DNA of 64,000 bases from contig NZ_JACBZU010000005.1 in NCBI RefSeq assembly GCF_013407935.1, forward strand, positions 124,001 to 188,000, written 5' to 3'. Below, piece by piece: positions 25,658-35,303 of the stretch; the stretch's first letter is position 1; every line of letters starts with the position of its first letter. This stretch comes from Allomuricauda sp. ARW1Y1 (GTDB lineage Bacteria > Bacteroidota > Bacteroidia > Flavobacteriales > Flavobacteriaceae). Under the pieces are notes generated by a model, which was not told where the DNA came from, did not search any database, and worked only from the letters and a program-made list of their open reading frames with translations. The position numbers and the translations under genes were made by a program.

Positions 25658-26356
25658 TCACCCCACCTCCTCTATCACCCGTTGCGCAAAATCGTGGATA
25701 CGCTCAAACTGTTCTTCCAGACCCATATCGCTATTGTCAAACTCGATGGCATCCTTGGCCTTGGTCAGTGGGGAAACGGTACGGGTAGAGTCGATACGGT
25801 CGCGCTCCTCCACATTTCTCAGCACCTCCTCATAAGTTACCGCTTCGCCCTTTTCCAAAAGTTCTTTATAACGACGGGTAGCCCGGGTTTCTGGTGAGGC
25901 CGTCATAAACAGTTTTAGTTCGGCTTCGGGAAACACTACGGTACCAATATCACGGCCATCCATCACAATGCCCTTATCCTTGCCCATGGCCTGCTGCATC
26001 TTCACCAATTTTTCGCGCACTTCCTTAATGGCCGCCACCTTGCTGACAAATCCCGAGACATGCAGGGTGCGAATCTCTTGCTCCACATTATTATCGTTCA
26101 AGTACATCTCGGAACGCCCAGTTTCTTCGTTGGGCACAAATTGGAGGTGAATTTCGGATAGTTTGTCTACCAACGCAGCTTCGTCCAAATGCCCGTCCTT
26201 ATCAATAATGCCCTCTTGCAACGCAAAAAGTGTTACGGCACGGTACATGGCGCCGGTATCTACATAAATATAGTTGAGGCTAGCCGCCAGTCGTTTGGCA
26301 ATGGTACTCTTTCCCGTGGAGGAATATCCATCAATGGCAATCGTAATTTTTCCCAT
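25658..26356 (-). CDS. cmk: Cytidylate kinase
   Basis: Cmk phosphorylates CMP and dCMP. The 232-residue protein has the P-loop GYSSTGKST at 10-18, the base-binding region [11 protein letters not shown], and [12 protein letters not shown]. The lid region is [13 protein letters not shown]. It follows lon by 49 bases on the same strand and may share its transcript. Confidence 0.95.
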   Translation of the reverse strand: MGKITIAIDGYSSTGKSTIAKRLAASLNYIYVDTGAMYRAVTLFALQEGIIDKDGHLDEAALVDKLSEIHLQFVPNEETGRSEMYLNDNNVEQEIRTLHVSGFVSKVAAIKEVREKLVKMQQAMGKDKGIVMDGRDIGTVVFPEAELKLFMTASPETRATRRYKELLEKGEAVTYEEVLRNVEERDRIDSTRTVSPLTKAKDAIEFDNSDMGLEEQFERIHDFAQRVIEEVG

Positions 26357-26405
26357 AGGCCAAAAATAGGCAGAAAAGCGCTTATGCGGTTATGACTTCT
26401 GTCAA

Positions 26406-28856
26406 TTAAAGCTCCTTGGCATGTTTCACCTTCTGCTTGGTGATGGCAATATCGATTACCTCGCTCATGTCGGTCACATAATGGAACGTCAAACCTTTCA
26501 GGTACTCTTCTTTGATTTCTTCGATGTCCTTTTTATTGTCAGCACAGAGGATAATTTCTTTGATCCGTGCCCTTTTGGCCGCCAAGATTTTCTCTTTGAT
26601 ACCCCCAACCGGCAACACCTTGCCTCGAAGTGTGATCTCGCCTGTCATTGCCAAGCTCTTCTTCACTTTGCGTTGCGTAAATAGCGATACCAAAGAAGTT
26701 AGCATGGTAATTCCTGCGCTGGGACCATCTTTTGGTGTAGCTCCCTCGGGTACGTGGATGTGTACATTGTACTTATCGAAAACCGTCGGGTCAATACCGT
26801 AAGTCTCTGCATTCGATTTGATGTATTCCATCGCAATCGTAGCCGATTCCTTCATCACTTTGCCCAGGTTACCGGTAATGTTCATACTGCCCTTTCCTTT
26901 GGAAAGTATGGACTCGATAAACAAAATATCGCCTCCAACACTGGTCCACGCCAAACCAGTGACCACACCGGCCACATCGTTGTTTTCGTACTTATCGCGC
27001 TCCAATCGTGCTGGGCCCAAAATCTTTTCAACGTCCTCGTTGGTCACGGTTACGTTATATTCCTCTTCCATGGCAATGGATTTGGCAGCGTAGCGCACCA
27101 CCTTGGCGATTTGTTTTTCCAAACTACGCACACCTGATTCGCGGGTGTAACCCTCCACGATTTTTTCCAACTGTCGCTTTCCAATCTTTAGGTCCTTTTT
27201 GGACAGTCCGTGTTCCTCCAATTGCTTGGGCAACAAATGTCGCTTGGCAATCTCCACCTTCTCCTCTATCGTGTAGCCCGTCACATTGATGATTTCCATA
27301 CGGTCACGAAGTGCTGGCTGAATGGTGGATAGATTGTTCGCCGTGGCAATGAACATCACCTTGGACAAATCGTAGCCCATTTCCAAGAAGTTATCGTGGA
27401 AATCGCTGTTCTGCTCAGGGTCCAATACCTCCAGCATGGCCGAAGAAGGATCTCCTTGGTGACTGCTGGCCAATTTATCGATCTCATCCAAAATGAATAC
27501 AGGGTTGGAAGTTCCTGCTTTCTTTAAACTTTGGATGATACGTCCTGGCATGGCACCGATATATGTTTTTCGGTGGCCACGGATTTCTGCTTCATCGCGG
27601 AGTCCACCCAAGGACATGCGAACGTATTCACGGCCCAAGGCCTCTGCCACCGATTTCCCCAAAGAAGTTTTACCCACCCCAGGAGGTCCGTACAAACAAA
27701 GGATGGGCGACTTCATGTCGTTACGCAGTTTTAACACGGCCAAATATTCAATGATGCGGCGTTTTACATCTTCCAGACCATAGTGGTCCCTATCCAAGAT
27801 TTGCTGTGCTTTTTTTAAATCGAACTTATCCTTGGAGTATTCGTTCCAGGGCAAATCGAGCAAAAGGTCCAAATAATTGCGTTGGATGGAATACTCGGCC
27901 ACCTGAGGGTTCATACGGCGCATTTTGGCCAATTCCTTCTCAAAATGTTCCTCTACCTTTTTGCTCCATTTTTTGGTCTTGGCCTTTTCGGTCATTTCGT
28001 CCACCTCTTCTTCATACGAAAGTCCGCCCAACTCTTCTTGGATGGTCTTCATCTGTTGGTGGAGGAAATATTCCCGCTGCTGCTGGTCCATATCGCTACG
28101 GACCTTGCTTTGGATATCGTTGCGCAACTCCAATTTTTGAAGTTCCATGTTCATGTACTTCAAGGTGGCCAAGGCGCGCTCCTGTAAATTTGGCATCTCT
28201 AAAAGCTGCTGCTTCTCGGAAACGGATAGGTTCAAGTTTGAAGACACAAAATTGATCAAGAACGGATTGCTCTGTATGTTTTTGATGGCAAAGGTGGCCT
28301 CGCTGGGAATATTTGGATTGTCCTTGATAATCTTGAACGCCAATTCCTTAATGGAATCGATAATGGCCTCGAATTCGCCGCTTTGGTCGTCGGGACGCTC
28401 CTCTGCCGCTTCGCTCACTTTAGCAGTGATATAGGGCTTCTCGGTCAAGAGTGCATCGATCTTAAATCGCTTCTTCCCTTGAATGATCACAGTGGTATTG
28501 CCATCGGGCATTTGAAGCACCCGTAGGATACGAGCCACTGTTCCCACGGTATTGATATCCTCCGGCCCTGGATTCTCAACGCTTTCGTCCTTTTGGGAAA
28601 CCACCCCGATGACCTTGGAACCATTATTGGCATCTTTGATCAAATTGATGGATTTGTCCCTGCCCGCTGTAATAGGAATCACAACGCCAGGAAACAAAAC
28701 GGTGTTGCGTAGCGGCAATAACGGTAAAGTTTCGGGCAGACTTTCCCTATTCATCTGCTCCTCGTCCTCAGGGGTCAACAACGGAATCAATTCGGCATCC
28801 TCGTCCAATCCCTGAAGGTCTATATTGTCAAATTTGGTAATTTTCATCTCTCCCAT
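26406..28856 (-). CDS. lon: ATP-dependent protease La (Lon)
   Basis: Lon degrades misfolded and regulatory proteins in the cytoplasm. The 816-residue protein has the N-terminal LON domain ([16 protein letters not shown]), AAA Walker A (GPPGVGKTS, about 385), Walker B (VFILDEIDK) and the protease domain with the catalytic serine in KDGPSAGIT and the lysine in [12 protein letters not shown]. Length is normal. The 218-base gap upstream separates it from the divergent ECF sigma gene. I see no heat-shock promoter I can name. Confidence 0.97.
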   Translation of the reverse strand: MGEMKITKFDNIDLQGLDEDAELIPLLTPEDEEQMNRESLPETLPLLPLRNTVLFPGVVIPITAGRDKSINLIKDANNGSKVIGVVSQKDESVENPGPEDINTVGTVARILRVLQMPDGNTTVIIQGKKRFKIDALLTEKPYITAKVSEAAEERPDDQSGEFEAIIDSIKELAFKIIKDNPNIPSEATFAIKNIQSNPFLINFVSSNLNLSVSEKQQLLEMPNLQERALATLKYMNMELQKLELRNDIQSKVRSDMDQQQREYFLHQQMKTIQEELGGLSYEEEVDEMTEKAKTKKWSKKVEEHFEKELAKMRRMNPQVAEYSIQRNYLDLLLDLPWNEYSKDKFDLKKAQQILDRDHYGLEDVKRRIIEYLAVLKLRNDMKSPILCLYGPPGVGKTSLGKSVAEALGREYVRMSLGGLRDEAEIRGHRKTYIGAMPGRIIQSLKKAGTSNPVFILDEIDKLASSHQGDPSSAMLEVLDPEQNSDFHDNFLEMGYDLSKVMFIATANNLSTIQPALRDRMEIINVTGYTIEEKVEIAKRHLLPKQLEEHGLSKKDLKIGKRQLEKIVEGYTRESGVRSLEKQIAKVVRYAAKSIAMEEEYNVTVTNEDVEKILGPARLERDKYENNDVAGVVTGLAWTSVGGDILFIESILSKGKGSMNITGNLGKVMKESATIAMEYIKSNAETYGIDPTVFDKYNVHIHVPEGATPKDGPSAGITMLTSLVSLFTQRKVKKSLAMTGEITLRGKVLPVGGIKEKILAAKRARIKEIILCADNKKDIEEIKEEYLKGLTFHYVTDMSEVIDIAITKQKVKHAKEL

Positions 28857-29026
28857 ATCATCTTTTCGGTCATTTTGTCATAATTGACCAACGACCCGCA
28901 TTTTTGTTCAACATCAACAGCCGCATAAATCCCTAAAAATCAATGTTTATAGTGATTTGCAAGCTTAGTATCACCCATTAATTGGCAATTCCTGTGCCAT
29001 TTAAAATTCAAATTTTAAGAAAAAAG

Positions 29027-29058
29027 TGTAACAATTGGTAAATTCCATAATCTATAAG
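29027..29058 (+). promoter_or_regulatory. Candidate ECF-type promoter of the sigma operon at 29075
   Basis: TGTAAC (29027-29032) is followed after exactly 16 bases by AATCTATAAG (29049-29058). The same arrangement, TGTAAC-N16-ATACTAATAG, stands before the second sigma gene at 51491. Both -35-like parts contain AAC, as ECF promoters do. Autoregulation is an inference. Confidence 0.5.
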
Positions 29059-29074
29059 ACAAACCAATCATTTT

Positions 29075-29632
29075 TTGAGCCGACAAAATGAACATATTGA
29101 CACGCTGCTCGAATTGTGCAAGCAGGGCAAACAAAGCGCACAGCTAGAGGTTTACAACCGCTATCACAAAGCGATGTACAATACTGCTTTGAGGATTGTA
29201 AAACATACGGCAGAGGCAGAGGATGTGATGCAGGAATCGTTCCTGAACGCATTTACCAAGCTGCACACCTTTAAAGGAGACGTCGCCTTTGGAGCATGGT
29301 TAAAGCGGATCGTGATCAATAACAGTATCTATCATTACAAAAAACAGCAGAAAAAACGCGCTGTGGACTTGGATGATGTAATGTACAAGGTCGAAGATAA
29401 CGATGTAGCTGCTTCGGACCAAAATGGTTATACAGAACTGAAGGCTCAAAAAGTGATGGAAACCATGAAAAGTTTGAAAGACAATTACAGAGTTTCTTTG
29501 ACCTTACATTTAATTGAAGGGTACGACTACGAAGAAATAAGTGATATCATGAACATTAGCTATGCTAATTGTAGGACCACCATTTCGAGGGCCAAAGAAA
29601 GTCTGCGAAAAAAATTGACCGTAAATGTTTAG
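29075..29632 (+). CDS. RNA polymerase sigma factor, ECF family
   Basis: The 185-residue protein has sigma region 2 (AEDVMQESFLNAFTKLHTFKG, GAFGAWLKRI-like) and region 4 (YEEISDIMNISYANCRTTISRAKESL), without regions 1 and 3. The start is TTG at 29075, giving MSRQNEHID; no in-frame ATG is nearby. The next gene, three bases on, encodes a single-helix protein with the layout of an anti-sigma factor. Two surface proteins follow, suggesting an envelope-stress regulon. Confidence 0.92.
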   Translation: MSRQNEHIDTLLELCKQGKQSAQLEVYNRYHKAMYNTALRIVKHTAEAEDVMQESFLNAFTKLHTFKGDVAFGAWLKRIVINNSIYHYKKQQKKRAVDLDDVMYKVEDNDVAASDQNGYTELKAQKVMETMKSLKDNYRVSLTLHLIEGYDYEEISDIMNISYANCRTTISRAKESLRKKLTVNV

Positions 29633-29634
29633 TT

Positions 29635-30195
29635 ATGAAGAAGGATAATTTAGACCATTTGTTCGAGCGTCTCCAAGGAGAGTTCGATGTGGCGGAGCCG
29701 GAAAACGGGCACCAAGAGCGGTTTTTGGAAAAATTGAACCGGCAACAGGGCACCATTGCCTTGGGCAAGAAAAAGACCTCCTGGTGGAAACCGTTGTCCA
29801 TCGCCGCATCCATAGTCCTTGTGGCCGTGTTGGGATACCAAGCCTTCGGCCCGGAGCCCAGCATTAAACGACAGGTGACCAAAATTGCACCGGAAGTTTC
29901 CCAGACCGAGTTCTACTTTGCCAGTTTGATAGAAGCGCAAGTGGAAGAACTCAAGGAAGAAAAAACACTGGAAACGGCCCAACTGGTAGACGACACTTTG
30001 GCACAATTGACCAAACTGGACAAAGATTACCGAACGTTGGAGCAAGATCTGGTCGATGGTGGAGATAGCAAGATCATATTAAGTGCGATGATCACCAATT
30101 TCCAGACCCGTATTGACCTTTTGAAAGAAGTTTTGAGCCAAATAGAAAATATTAAGAATCTAAAATCACAACATGATGAAAGTTTTACCATTTAA
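29635..30195 (+). CDS. Putative anti-sigma factor, single-pass membrane protein
   Basis: The 186-residue protein has a cytoplasmic N-terminal part of about 48 residues, one membrane helix (about 54-70, LSIAASIVLVAVLGYQA) and a coiled-coil-like periplasmic part rich in Glu, Lys and Leu. This is the size and layout of Bacteroidota anti-sigma proteins, though no zinc motif (HxxxCxxC) is present. It sits between the sigma gene and the DUF4097 gene, and overlaps the latter by 23 bases. Confidence 0.7.
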   Translation: MKKDNLDHLFERLQGEFDVAEPENGHQERFLEKLNRQQGTIALGKKKTSWWKPLSIAASIVLVAVLGYQAFGPEPSIKRQVTKIAPEVSQTEFYFASLIEAQVEELKEEKTLETAQLVDDTLAQLTKLDKDYRTLEQDLVDGGDSKIILSAMITNFQTRIDLLKEVLSQIENIKNLKSQHDESFTI

Positions 30196-31273
30196 ATCCC
30201 TCTTTTTCGCCTTGGCTTTGATTCCCCTTGTGGCTATGGGCCATGTGGACAGCGATAAGCTGAACGGCAGGTACACCAAGGAAAAGACCATTAAAAAAGA
30301 ATACAATGTTAATCCGGATGCGCTCTTTAAGGTAAAGAACAGCTATGGGAATGTTACCCTTACCTCGTGGAACGAGAACCGCGTGGAAATCGAGGTACAC
30401 ATCAAAACCAACGGCAACGATGAAGACCGGGTGCAGGAACGATTGGACGAAATTGACGTGGAGTTTGAAAATAGTCCCGATATGGTCTCTGCCACTACTC
30501 GGTTCGGAGATCGTAGCAATAGCTGGGGCTGGAGCTGGGGTGGACGCAAAAAAGTCAGCGTACAGGTCAACTATACCATAAAATTGCCCGTAAAGAACAG
30601 TGTTAACCTCAGCAACGATTATGGAAGCATTATTTTGGACCGTATCGATGGCCACGCCAAGATCAGCTGTGACTACGGTAAATTGGAAATTGGAGAGCTA
30701 CGTGGTCGCAACAATGAACTACGTTTCGACTACACTTCCCGATCAACCTTCGATTACATCAACAGTGCCGAAATCATTGCGGATTATTCCGGATTTACCA
30801 TCGAAAAGGCAGGCAACCTCAACATTAAGGCGGACTATACCAATGCAGTCGTGGAAGAAATGGACAACCTGCAATACGGTAGTGATTATGGTTCCATCGA
30901 CGTTAGGAACGTAAACAATGTGGAAGGCAACGGGGACTATATCGGTGTAAAACTGGGCAATGTACACGGGAACGTAGCCATCACCAGCGACTATGGGTCC
31001 ATTAAAATTGATCGCATGGCCGCCGATGCCGGAAATATTGAGATTGGTTCAGATTACACGGGCATCAAGATTGGTTATGATCCAGCTTACCATTTTGATT
31101 TTGAAATCAGTACCGAATATGCCAGTGTGAGCGGCAAGGAAGATTTTGAAATCAACATCAGTAAGGAAAAATCGACCGAAAAATATTATCGTGGGTTCTA
31201 TGGCAAGGCCAATTCTGGAAACAGGGTCAGCATTACCAGCGACTACGGGGGTATCTCATTTTATCAGAATTAA
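30173..31273 (+). CDS. DUF4097-type beta-helix surface protein
   Basis: The 366-residue protein has a signal peptide (about 1-23, ALALIPLVAMGH) and a body of short repeated strands built on DYGSI, SDYTG, CDYGK and similar units about 20 residues apart. That fits a right-handed beta-helix with a ladder of Asp-Tyr turns. It should be periplasmic or at the cell surface; the partner is unknown. Either of two adjacent ATG codons could start it. The start lies inside the anti-sigma gene, so the two are translationally coupled. Confidence 0.75.
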   Translation: MMKVLPFKSLFFALALIPLVAMGHVDSDKLNGRYTKEKTIKKEYNVNPDALFKVKNSYGNVTLTSWNENRVEIEVHIKTNGNDEDRVQERLDEIDVEFENSPDMVSATTRFGDRSNSWGWSWGGRKKVSVQVNYTIKLPVKNSVNLSNDYGSIILDRIDGHAKISCDYGKLEIGELRGRNNELRFDYTSRSTFDYINSAEIIADYSGFTIEKAGNLNIKADYTNAVVEEMDNLQYGSDYGSIDVRNVNNVEGNGDYIGVKLGNVHGNVAITSDYGSIKIDRMAADAGNIEIGSDYTGIKIGYDPAYHFDFEISTEYASVSGKEDFEINISKEKSTEKYYRGFYGKANSGNRVSITSDYGGISFYQN

Positions 31274-31305
31274 TAGCAATCAAAAAACAATTTAAACACA
31301 AGATC

Positions 31306-32031
31306 ATGAAAAAACTTATCACATTTGCGCTAGCCTTAGGAATGATAGCCTGTACCAACGCCCAATGGGGCAAACGGGTCAAAGGAAACGGGGATTACGT
31401 AACCCTGGAGCGCTCTGTTGGGGAGTACGATGGGGTCGCACTGGCAGGTTGGTTTGATGTGGAACTGGTTTCTGGAACCGAAGGCGAACTGACCCTTGAA
31501 GGCGAATCCAACCTTTTGGAGCATATTAAAACCGAGGTCAAGAACGGAAAGCTGGTCATTAAGGCCGAAAATGGCATGAACCTTAGGCCATCCAGTTGGA
31601 ACAGGGGCATCCGCATTACGGTTCCCATATCTTCCATCGACTTTGTAAGCCTATCCGGTTCAGGGGACATCGTAGGAAAAACGACCATTCAAGCGGATAA
31701 GTTCGATGCCAGTATGTCCGGTTCCGGGGATGTATCGCTGACCGTAGAGGCCAACGAACTGGAAGCTGCGCTTTCGGGCTCCGGGGATATCAACCTGTCC
31801 GGAAAAGTAACCGATTTTTCAGTTTCGGTTTCCGGTTCCGGGGACATCAAAGCTTTCGATTTGGAGGCTGAATTTGTAGAGGCCACCGTTTCAGGATCGG
31901 CCGATATCAAAGTGACCGCAAACCAATCCTTGGATGCCAGGGTTTCCGGTTCTGGGGACATTCAGTATAAGGGTAATCCCAAAAAGGTACATTCCAAGGC
32001 CTCTGGCTCTGGGGATATTACAAAAGTGTAG
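31306..32031 (+). CDS. Head GIN domain (DUF2807) protein with SGSGD repeats
   Basis: The 241-residue exported protein has a signal peptide ending near residue 19 (ACTNAQW). It has a GIN-domain N-terminal part (GDYVTLERSVGEYDGVALAGWFDVELVSG) and seven copies of SGSGD or a close variant, 18-21 residues apart. The repeats fit a beta-helix whose turns carry Ser-Gly-Asp. Adhesion to a surface or ligand is inferred only. It is the fourth gene of the sigma operon, 32 bases after the DUF4097 gene. Confidence 0.8.
   Translation: MKKLITFALALGMIACTNAQWGKRVKGNGDYVTLERSVGEYDGVALAGWFDVELVSGTEGELTLEGESNLLEHIKTEVKNGKLVIKAENGMNLRPSSWNRGIRITVPISSIDFVSLSGSGDIVGKTTIQADKFDASMSGSGDVSLTVEANELEAALSGSGDINLSGKVTDFSVSVSGSGDIKAFDLEAEFVEATVSGSADIKVTANQSLDARVSGSGDIQYKGNPKKVHSKASGSGDITKV
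31654..32018 (+). repeat. In-frame repeat encoding SGSGD turns
   Basis: Seven near-copies of TCCGGTTCCGGGGAC start at 31654, 31717, 31774, 31831, 31891, 31945 and 32002. They keep the reading frame, with spacing 54-63 bases. The fifth encodes SGSAD. This is protein repeat structure, not a CRISPR array. Confidence 0.85.
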
Positions 32032-32105
32032 ATCATTAACCCTAAAACCTACCGTTAGCAGACAATGAACTGATTTCATAATTCAACCTCCCAAATCGTT
32101 AAATT

Positions 32106-32780
32106 ATGATTAAACTAAAAATTACTTGGAAGTATTGTATCGCTTTCTATTGTATCGGCATGCTTTACGCATCGCTACATGAATTAATCCATCATTTTGC
32201 TGGATATGTGGTTTGTGGAGAATGGGGGGTTAAAACCTTCAATTATTTTAGTACCGCGTGCGACGGTGAACCAAAAGCTCACATAGCCACCTATGCGGGG
32301 CCCATCTTCACTTTTATCATGATGTACATTGGTGCTTATCTCTTAAATGAAAAGTTTTCCAACTACACGAAGCATTTAGGGTTTGCCATGATTTTTGCTC
32401 AAATTCCCTTGCAACGAATGGTGAACCCCTTTTTTAGAATGAACGATGAGTACTATGCCACTGCACAACTGTTTGGAGCAACGGACATCGTGTACTGGTC
32501 AGTTATAATCATTATTTGGGTAATTTGTATTCCACCTTTGGTGAAAGCTTTCAAGGCAATTCAAAATAAACATAGAATATGGTGGTTTTTATTCTATTTG
32601 GCCCTTTTCCCATATCTTTTGGTGGGCCCATTTTTCATGGGATTGGAATATTTAATGGTACATAAGGAGTTTTTGAATCAACAAATCATTGGTATAGGTT
32701 TACTGTTCATTATTAATGAGGTCCTGACCATTGTAGCTTATTATTTTACCAAAAAGTATATTGACCCCTTTAGGGCATAG
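32106..32780 (+). CDS. Multi-pass membrane protein with an HExxH motif
   Basis: The 224-residue protein has about six hydrophobic helices. HELIH at residues 25-29 lies in the first helix, as in M50-like intramembrane zinc proteases or the M48-type HEXXH enzymes. A possible third ligand is not evident, and there is no NPDG motif. The loop after the first helix holds C37, which is followed by EWGVKTFNYFSTAC. I do not recognise a named family. It lies 74 bases after the sigma operon, so it could be transcribed with it, but A+T content and codon use look a little different. Confidence 0.6.
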   Translation: MIKLKITWKYCIAFYCIGMLYASLHELIHHFAGYVVCGEWGVKTFNYFSTACDGEPKAHIATYAGPIFTFIMMYIGAYLLNEKFSNYTKHLGFAMIFAQIPLQRMVNPFFRMNDEYYATAQLFGATDIVYWSVIIIIWVICIPPLVKAFKAIQNKHRIWWFLFYLALFPYLLVGPFFMGLEYLMVHKEFLNQQIIGIGLLFIINEVLTIVAYYFTKKYIDPFRA

Positions 32781-32802
32781 TTGAATCCAAAATAACCACA
32801 TA

Positions 32803-32936
32803 AAAGAGGTCTAAAAAGCGGTAACATTTGAACTTTGTCAGGTTGAGCGCAGTCGAAACCCATTGATTATAAATGTGTCTTAAGTTCTCGACTGCGCTCG
32901 AACTGACAGGTAAACTGCTTTTTAGACCTTTCTTTT
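32803..32936 (+). repeat. Dispersed inverted-repeat element, copy A
   Basis: The left arm starts GGTCTAAAAAGCGG and continues to GTTGAGCGCAGTCG. The right arm read backwards gives GGTCTAAAAAGCAG and TTCGAGCGCAGTCG. The arms are about 50 bases and imperfect, with a 24-base centre. It lies between convergent genes. Copy B at 44565 has the same arms in the opposite orientation. Confidence 0.75.
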
Positions 32937-32950
32937 ACATAAATCAAGAG

Positions 32951-33868
32951 TCATTGTTTTAGCAACGCTCCAATTTCCTTCCAAGTCACCAAATGGATAT
33001 TTTCCTCTTCTAAGATTTGGGCACATGCTTCACTGGTGAAGAAATTATAGTCCTGTTGGCGCCATCTAGCACCCCAATAGGGATGCTCCACGGACATTCC
33101 CTGACTTTCCAAATTATCAAATCCGCAGTGTATGATCATCACATGGACGCCCGGTTCCATATTACGGAGGGTATTGGCATAATAAGCGGCCATGTCCGTA
33201 TCAAAATCAGCGGGCCCTGCTCCAAATATTTGATTGACGAGAACGGGCTGTTTGGGACCTTCCTTGCCACCCAGTCCTTCGATTTGATGATTGATCATAG
33301 CCGGAATACCATACTCCTTGGCCAGATTCACATAAAGCTCGTAGTATCTCGGGTCTGTGGAAAACAAGCACCCCATGTGACTATCCAAGTGGGTAGGTTG
33401 GATACCCATGGCAATGGCTTTATCTATTTGGGCCCTTAACTCGATTTCCACTTCCTCAATTTTGGCATTTTTCCAAAGTTGTGCGCAATCGGGATAGAAA
33501 TAGCCATTGTCGTCCAACAAGCTGGACACCTCTGATTTTGATGCCACCGGCCCCCATCTTAAATAGTTCCATTCACTGGTCAAGGTTAGATGGATACCCA
33601 TATCATGGTCTGGGTTGGCTTTGGCATATTCGGCCACCTCGGACAACCATGGGGTTGGCACCATAATGCTGGCACTGTTTACGGAACCTTCCTTGAAGGC
33701 TTTGAACGTGGCCTGGTTTGCGGTATGCATGACCCCAAGATCATCGGCATGTACAATCAATAATTTGGCATCGGAGGGATATCCTAAACGTTCTTGAACG
33801 CTTTTTTGAGCCTGAATCTGTACTGCCATAAATAACAACGAAAAGGAAATAATAAAAATTTGTTTCAT
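32951..33868 (-). CDS. ChbG/YdjC-family carbohydrate deacetylase, exported
   Basis: The 305-residue protein has a signal peptide (about 1-20) and a YdjC/ChbG deacetylase domain. Metal and catalytic residues are in LIVHADDLGVMHTAN (about 38-52), GIHLTLT (about 91-97) and THLDSHMG (about 158-165). These enzymes remove acetyl groups from chitooligosaccharides or related amino sugars. Export is unusual for the E. coli type but frequent in Bacteroidota. It is four bases after the transporter gene at 33873. Confidence 0.85.
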   Translation of the reverse strand: MKQIFIISFSLLFMAVQIQAQKSVQERLGYPSDAKLLIVHADDLGVMHTANQATFKAFKEGSVNSASIMVPTPWLSEVAEYAKANPDHDMGIHLTLTSEWNYLRWGPVASKSEVSSLLDDNGYFYPDCAQLWKNAKIEEVEIELRAQIDKAIAMGIQPTHLDSHMGCLFSTDPRYYELYVNLAKEYGIPAMINHQIEGLGGKEGPKQPVLVNQIFGAGPADFDTDMAAYYANTLRNMEPGVHVMIIHCGFDNLESQGMSVEHPYWGARWRQQDYNFFTSEACAQILEEENIHLVTWKEIGALLKQ

Positions 33869-33872
33869 CTGC

Positions 33873-35195
33873 TTAGCTTTTTTTGTTGACCCTAGTGAGC
33901 AAAAAGATACCGATTACAAAAAACAACCCCAAAAAGATGGTGCTGTTGCGCATGCTTCCCGTAAGTTGTGCCACGATACCGTACATGAGCGTGCCAATGA
34001 TGATTCCTATTTTTTCGGCCACATCGTAAAAACTGAAAAAGGAAGTGGTATCGGTCGTGTCCGGCAAAAATTTGGAGTAGGTGGACCGCGATAGTGCCTG
34101 TATACCTCCCATCACCACACCGACCAATCCAGCCGCGATATAGAAATCCATGGGAGTTTGTAAAAAATAGGCATAAACGCAAAGTAGCCCCCATATCACA
34201 TTGATCAAGATCAATGTTTTAATGTTTCCATACGCCTTGGATGCCATTGCCGTAAGTGTTGCTCCCAAAATGGCCACGATCTGTATCAACAATATACTTA
34301 TGATGAGTCCCATGGTGCGTTCATTATCCGAACCCCAAACAATTTCTTCTTCCCCAAAGTAAGTGGCAATCAGCATAATGGTCTGTACCGCCATACTGTA
34401 AGTGAAAAATGCCCCCAAATAGCGTTTCAGTCTCCTGTTTTCTCCGAGTTGATGCCATACGAGCTTTAACTCCTTGAAACCGTTCAAAATGATGTGGTGT
34501 CGCTCCCCTTCCCTTTTATACCCTTTAGGTAAATGCTTAAATGTATACTGACTGAACAATATCCACCAAATACCTACGGAGATAAAAGAGTACTTCATCG
34601 CCTTGATTTCAGCAATTTCACCACCATTATCGGTAATGCCAAAAAAATCTGGTTCCATCACCATAAACAAATTGAACACCAATAGTATGACGCTGCCCAC
34701 ATAGCCCAACGAAAATCCTTTGGCACTGATACTGTCCTGTTGCTCTGGATAGGCGATGTCTGGCAAATACGAATTATTGATGGCAAAACTCACCCAAAAC
34801 CCTACCAGTCCAAAAAAGTAACAGGCCAGTCCAAAATAGATGTTCTCCAACGAGAACCAGTACAGTCCTATGCAAGAGGCGGCCCCCAGATAGCAGAAAA
34901 ACTTGAGGAACACCTTTTTGTTTCCCAAATAATCGGCCACCCCGGAAACAAGCGGGGTTACGATTGCTATAAAAACAAAGGCCAAAGAAGTCACATAGCT
35001 GATTAAAGGAGCTCTTGCAATCTCGCCTCCAAATAGTGTTACCTGCTCAATACCAGCGGTACGGAACAGTAGCCCATAAAAAAGTGGAAAAATGGCGGAT
35101 GAGATTACCAAACTGTACACCGAATTGGCCCAATCATAAAAAGCCCATGCGTTCAACAGTTTTCTACTTCCTTTTAATGCCAATGTCTGTGCCAT
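33873..35195 (-). CDS. MFS transporter, UMF1 (Atg22-like) family
   Basis: The 440-residue membrane protein starts with the family hallmark AWAFYDWANSVYS near residue 16 and has about 12 helices. The last third includes SRSTYSKFLPDTTDTTSFFSFYDV, typical of UMF1. The transported substrate is unknown; pairing with a deacetylase suggests a sugar or acetylated product. Confidence 0.88.
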   Translation of the reverse strand: MAQTLALKGSRKLLNAWAFYDWANSVYSLVISSAIFPLFYGLLFRTAGIEQVTLFGGEIARAPLISYVTSLAFVFIAIVTPLVSGVADYLGNKKVFLKFFCYLGAASCIGLYWFSLENIYFGLACYFFGLVGFWVSFAINNSYLPDIAYPEQQDSISAKGFSLGYVGSVILLVFNLFMVMEPDFFGITDNGGEIAEIKAMKYSFISVGIWWILFSQYTFKHLPKGYKREGERHHIILNGFKELKLVWHQLGENRRLKRYLGAFFTYSMAVQTIMLIATYFGEEEIVWGSDNERTMGLIISILLIQIVAILGATLTAMASKAYGNIKTLILINVIWGLLCVYAYFLQTPMDFYIAAGLVGVVMGGIQALSRSTYSKFLPDTTDTTSFFSFYDVAEKIGIIIGTLMYGIVAQLTGSMRNSTIFLGLFFVIGIFLLTRVNKKS

Positions 35196-35303
35196 GTCCT
35201 ATCATAAAAAAATGTCACTTCGCTTCCTTGGAAAAACCCATTTTTGGTATCATTTGGATTTTTCGTCTGTTTCGAAGTGACATTCCCAATTATTTATTTT
35301 GAT

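Noticed and set aside
31654..32018. Short repeats at regular spacing, possible CRISPR
   Set aside because: The repeats keep the reading frame and encode SGSGD turns, the spacers are also coding, and no cas gene is near.
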